A stretch of 64,000 nucleotides of DNA, taken from NCBI RefSeq assembly GCF_028561275.1, contig NZ_JAQQTF010000002.1, positions 528,812 through 592,811 of the forward strand, written 5' to 3'. The translations under genes and the position numbers were made by a program. The stretch's first letter is position 1, and the number at the start of each line of letters is the position of its first letter. The DNA is from Aureisphaera galaxeae (GTDB lineage: Bacteria > Bacteroidota > Bacteroidia > Flavobacteriales > Flavobacteriaceae). Below are positions 59,566-64,000 of this stretch, in pieces. Under the pieces are notes generated by a model. It was not told the origin of the DNA. It was given only the letters and a program-made list of their open reading frames with translations, and did no database searches.

Positions 59566-60654
59566 CTACTTTTTATTTATTGAATTCAAAACCTTAATCC
59601 CATGCTTGTTGTTGGGGTTCAGTGCTACAGATTTCGCGTAGTTGATCCTTGCATTTACGGTATCTCCAATGGCTAAATAGGTTTCACCCAAACTATCGAA
59701 TAAATTGGAGTCGGAAGGAAACTGAACGGTTCCCATTTTAAATACTTCGATGGCATCTTCAAAACGTTCATAGCTTATCAATTCATAGCCAAAGGTGTTC
59801 ACTTCGGCCGCTAGTTTCTTCTGAAATTGACCTTCAGAAAAATCCTTGTAATCGCCATACAGACTATTCAATTTTTCAATATCAGTATCCAAGATGGTTT
59901 CGCGCAGGTTCTTGAACATTTCCTGCTCTTGCGATAGTGGAGGGGAAAACCAATCCTGAGGCACATCGAGGTTGGCTTCGATTCTATGGATCTCGTTTTC
60001 GGATAAAATTTTGTCACCCGATCTATCTTGCGATTTAAAGGACATCATGATTCCAGCGACAGGGCGGTAATCATATCGGCGTTCGAAAATTTCTATCGTT
60101 TTACCTTCTCCATGATAAGGAGCATTTCCAATACTGATGGATTCCATCAAAGTTTCCACATCGAAAAAATAGTTGCCCACCCAACCATCGGGTTTGCGCA
60201 ATTCTAAATGATAGACCTCATAACCTTTAATGGTTGTGATTCCCTTGAATGTGGCTGAATAGCCTTTTACCTTATAATCGATATAGGCTTTTTCAAAGGT
60301 AGATGCGTTTTTCAAGGCTCTTGCGGGTTCTCCTACCACCCGAACCGGAATTTTCGAACTGTATTCCCAAGCGGCTCCATCGAACCCTTCGCAATACCCA
60401 AAGGTTCCTTTTTCTTCATCGTAATTGGTGGTAATCCGGATGAAATTGGGTCGTTTTCGGTCGAAACGGTGCAGGGATTTATAATTCCCTTCCTCATAGG
60501 TCATAAAAAAGGTAAGGGTGTGAATGGCCTTGTAGGCTTCGTATCCGCCTAAAGCTTCCAAGTGGGCTTCAATAAGTTCATCGGCTGTGTCGATAGAGTT
60601 ATTGCAACTAAGGAAAATGAGGCTTGCGAAGAGGAGTATCACTAGGTTTTTCAT
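59566..60654 (-). CDS. Lipoprotein with outer-membrane-lipoprotein-sorting-like domain and TPR end
   Basis: 362 aa. Lipoprotein signal MKNLVILLFASLIFLSCNN. Residues 20-245 resemble the LolA/RseB-like half-barrel seen in many flavobacterial lipoproteins (LEALGGYEAYKAIHTLTFFM, GFDGAAWEYSS, GVMSFKSQD-like strands). The last 110 residues contain a degenerate TPR pair (ERFEDAIEVFKMGTVQFP, FDSLGETYLAIGDTVNARINY). No defined role. It sits inside the RNA-repair region but on the opposite strand and is probably unrelated. Confidence 0.65.
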   Translation of the reverse strand: MKNLVILLFASLIFLSCNNSIDTADELIEAHLEALGGYEAYKAIHTLTFFMTYEEGNYKSLHRFDRKRPNFIRITTNYDEEKGTFGYCEGFDGAAWEYSSKIPVRVVGEPARALKNASTFEKAYIDYKVKGYSATFKGITTIKGYEVYHLELRKPDGWVGNYFFDVETLMESISIGNAPYHGEGKTIEIFERRYDYRPVAGIMMSFKSQDRSGDKILSENEIHRIEANLDVPQDWFSPPLSQEQEMFKNLRETILDTDIEKLNSLYGDYKDFSEGQFQKKLAAEVNTFGYELISYERFEDAIEVFKMGTVQFPSDSNLFDSLGETYLAIGDTVNARINYAKSVALNPNNKHGIKVLNSINKK

Positions 60655-60737
60655 GGTTGTATTGTTTTGGTCTATGGTTCATAAGGTCATTAGCCTTAAT
60701 GACCTTGAAATAGTGGAAAGGTTACATTTTTATTGAG

Positions 60738-60756
60738 TGCGCAAAACAATTGCGTA
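60738..60756 (+). promoter_or_regulatory. RNA-repair regulon operator, copy 2 (nucleotidyltransferase genes)
   Basis: TGCGCAAAACAATTGCGTA, 6 of 7 arm bases pairing. The -7-like CACCTTTG (60766-60773) begins 13 nt after the TTG, leaving a leader of about a dozen nt before the ATG at 60792. Confidence 0.75.
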
Positions 60757-60791
60757 GTGGTGTTTCACCTTTGAACCATAAATCAGAAATC

Positions 60792-61523
60792 ATGGAAAAG
60801 CGACTATTGGAAATAGAAAAAAACAGCGGGGTAGACATATTTTTTGCCTGCGAATCGGGCAGTCGGGCTTGGGGTTTTGCCTCACCCGATAGTGATTTCG
60901 ACGTACGCTTTATCTATACCCACTCCATAGAATGGTATATGGGAGTTTCGGAAAAGAGAGACACCATAGACCTTATGGATGGCGACTTCGATGCCGTAGG
61001 ATGGGAGCTTAGAAAGCAATTGCGTCTTATGAAGAAGTCGAATGTGCCTGCTTTGGAGCATCTATTTTCTCCAATCATATACAAGGAGGACGAGAGTCTT
61101 GGGGAGTTGAGGGAGATAGGATTGGAATGCTTCTCATCCATAGCGTGCATGTACCACTATTTGAGTATGAGTTTGAAGTATCTCGAAAAATTGGAAGGGG
61201 ATACAATGCGACTCAAGGATGTATTCTATGCCCTTCGCACAGGTTTGGCCGGTGCTTGGATATTGGAATACAAGAGTATGCCACCTGTGGTTTTTTCTGA
61301 AATGTTGTCTTTGACTCCAGATCCCGTTTCCGATGAGATACGTAACCTTATGAACCTAAAGGCAACCAAAAATGAAAGTTATAGGCATTCCCGAAACGAA
61401 TTGGTATTGGATTTTTTGACCGAAACCATAGCAAGGAACAAGGAGTATGCAAAGTCCTTGCCTTCGGGAAAACCTGATAGTGAAAGAATAGATCATTACC
61501 TATATAAAACAGTGATGTCATGA
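60792..61523 (+). CDS. YcgL/RlaP-type nucleotidyltransferase
   Basis: 243 aa from ATG 60792; the frame opens at 60750 inside the operator, so the internal start is preferred. Pol beta-type motif FACESGSRAWGFASPDSDFDVRFIY: GS followed by DxD. The C-terminal helical part is YHYLSMSLKYLEKLEGD and KDVFYALRTGLAGAWILE. This is COG3541-type nucleotidyltransferase; relatives often sit beside RtcB (RlaP). Probably adds nucleotides or AMP to RNA or protein. The next gene overlaps by 4 bp (ATGA). Confidence 0.85.
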   Translation: MEKRLLEIEKNSGVDIFFACESGSRAWGFASPDSDFDVRFIYTHSIEWYMGVSEKRDTIDLMDGDFDAVGWELRKQLRLMKKSNVPALEHLFSPIIYKEDESLGELREIGLECFSSIACMYHYLSMSLKYLEKLEGDTMRLKDVFYALRTGLAGAWILEYKSMPPVVFSEMLSLTPDPVSDEIRNLMNLKATKNESYRHSRNELVLDFLTETIARNKEYAKSLPSGKPDSERIDHYLYKTVMS

Positions 61524-62575
61524 AAACCTTGTCAGCATTGAAGGCCTCCAAGGCCATTATATTTGAATGTGTAAGCGGTAGTCGCGCCTATGGCTTGGCT
61601 ACCGCCACAAGCGATACAGATGTTCGTGGGGTTTTTATCCTTCCGAAGGAACAGTACTATTCCATGGACTATGTGGGGCAGATAAACAATGAGACGAATG
61701 ATATCGTCTATTACGAACTGAAGAAATTCATGGAATTATTGGCTAAGAACAATCCCAATATCATGGAAATGCTCAATGTGCCCGAGGACTGTGTTCGTTA
61801 TAAGCATCCGTTGTTCGATAAGCTGAAAAGTGAATTCTTTTTGTCTCAACTGTGCAAGGACACCTTTGCCAATTATGCCTTTACGCAAATAAAGAAGGCG
61901 AGAGGATTGAACAAAAAGATCATGAATCCGGTGGAGAAGGAGCGAAAGTCCGTATTGGATTTCTGCTATGTGCGGGTGGAGAAGGATTCTTTTCCGTTAA
62001 CCACCTTTTTGAAAGATCGAGCATGGAATGCAAAGGATCTCGGTTTGGCCCGTATCACTCATATGAAGGATTGTTTCAATCTTTTTCATTATTCCGATCA
62101 TGGGTATCAGGGTGTGGCACGGGACGGAGCCAACGATGTGTGTTTAAGTTCTATTCCCAAAGGAGAGAAACCCGTGGCCTTGCTGTATTTCAACAAAGAT
62201 GGATATTCTTCCTATTGCAAGAAGTACAAGGAATATTGGACCTGGGTGGCCAAGCGGAACGAAGAACGCTACAAGAACAATGTAGCCAATGAAAAGAATT
62301 ACGATGCCAAGAATATGATGCACACCTTTCGGTTGTTGCATATGGCGAAGGAAATAGGATTGGAGGGAAAGATACATGTCCGTAGACCCGATCGTAATTT
62401 CTTACTGAAGATAAAGAATGCTGAATTTGAATACGATGATTTGGTAGCACGAGCCGAAGGGCTGAAAGATGCTTTAGAAAGCATCTATGAAAACTCGGGT
62501 TTAAAAACCGCACCGAATCGCGAAGAAGTGAATGCCTTACTGGCATCCCTTCGATCCGAATTCTATAAAAACTGA
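61520..62575 (+). CDS. Second YcgL/RlaP-type nucleotidyltransferase
   Basis: 351 aa. Motif ECVSGSRAYGLATATSDTDVRGVFILP, again GS and DxD, then NDIVYYELKKFMELLAKNNPNIMEMLNVPEDC, characteristic of the family. It is about 100 residues longer than its upstream partner, having a C-terminal helical extension with YDAKNMMHTFRLLHMAKEI. The two are distinct paralogues with different sizes, suggesting two separate steps or substrates. Coupled by ATGA overlap; rtcB follows after 135 bp with its own operator. Confidence 0.87.
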   Translation: MKTLSALKASKAIIFECVSGSRAYGLATATSDTDVRGVFILPKEQYYSMDYVGQINNETNDIVYYELKKFMELLAKNNPNIMEMLNVPEDCVRYKHPLFDKLKSEFFLSQLCKDTFANYAFTQIKKARGLNKKIMNPVEKERKSVLDFCYVRVEKDSFPLTTFLKDRAWNAKDLGLARITHMKDCFNLFHYSDHGYQGVARDGANDVCLSSIPKGEKPVALLYFNKDGYSSYCKKYKEYWTWVAKRNEERYKNNVANEKNYDAKNMMHTFRLLHMAKEIGLEGKIHVRRPDRNFLLKIKNAEFEYDDLVARAEGLKDALESIYENSGLKTAPNREEVNALLASLRSEFYKN

Positions 62576-62587
62576 AAATAATTTAAC

Positions 62588-62606
62588 TACGCAAGATAAT
62601 TGCGCA
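62588..62606 (+). promoter_or_regulatory. RNA-repair regulon operator, copy 3 (rtcB)
   Basis: TACGCAAGATAATTGCGCA, 6 of 7 arm bases pairing. AACCTTTG (62616-62623) begins 13 nt after the TTG, exactly as in copy 2. Confidence 0.75.
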
Positions 62607-62638
62607 ATAGGTAAGAACCTTTGTGTAGGTATCATTTA

Positions 62639-64000
<1,362 letters not shown>

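Overview
The window comes from a member of the Bacteroidota, most likely a marine Flavobacteriaceae. The evidence is C-terminal type IX secretion (T9SS) sorting domains (proteins ending at 6452 and 10705), promoters of the Bacteroidota type (TTTG-N17..23-TAnnTTTG), many short-spacer lipoproteins, and families typical of the group (DUF4260, DUF4407, DUF3667, BlaR1/BlaI pairs, UUP1 membrane protein). Coding density is very high, and several convergent genes abut stop-to-stop. One tRNA is present, tRNA-Leu(UAG). I see no rRNA, CRISPR array, prophage or intact insertion sequence.

Layout. 1-2.5 kb: end of a secreted esterase and a BlaI/BlaR1-like pair. 2.7-6.3 kb: transglutaminase-7TM (UUP1), ATP-grasp ligase and beta-barrel operon. 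6.4-12.5 kb: secreted T9SS and tail-fibre-like proteins and a membrane-tethered TPR/AraC regulator. 12.5-25.3 kb: housekeeping and mixed genes (methyltransferases, glycosyltransferase and flippase-like pair, ruvC, hemW, cyclase, transglutaminase, membrane MutS homologue).

25.2-47.3 kb is the most interesting part. Two converging operons together encode what looks like complete catabolism of the post-translationally modified residues of collagen. The plus-strand operon (26237-34309) has the whole trans-4-hydroxyproline pathway (2-epimerase, FAD dehydrogenase, deaminase, 2-oxoglutarate semialdehyde dehydrogenase) with a DUF885 metallopeptidase, a DUF1272 protein and Xaa-Pro aminopeptidase, under a divergent AraC regulator. 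The minus-strand operon (47295 down to 34311) has aldose 1-epimerase, pyrroline-2-carboxylate reductase, trans-3-hydroxyproline dehydratase, a GH63 alpha-glucosidase lipoprotein, a three-domain fusion (hydroxylysine-kinase-like + M23 peptidase + phospholyase/aminotransferase), a GH2 beta-galactosidase lipoprotein, a DUF4440 lipoprotein and an S37-type peptidase. I infer that the GH63, GH2 and fusion proteins strip Glc-alpha-1,2-Gal-beta from glycosylated hydroxylysine and degrade the freed hydroxylysine.

47.3-57.8 kb: DUF4407 protein, a second BlaR1/BlaI pair whose two Bla-box operators coincide with the promoter, PhnA-type protein, M20 dipeptidase, tRNA-Leu, an interspersed repeat-like element, a secreted phosphatidylserine decarboxylase homologue, GNAT, HxlR regulator and DinB protein.

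57.8-64 kb: an RNA-repair-like regulon. A WYL regulator, an ERI-1-like exonuclease, two YcgL/RlaP-type nucleotidyltransferases and RtcB (cut by the window end) share a 19-bp dyad operator in front of three transcription units, and the rtcB leader carries two very stable hairpins. All functions are read from sequence motifs and context; no database search was possible.
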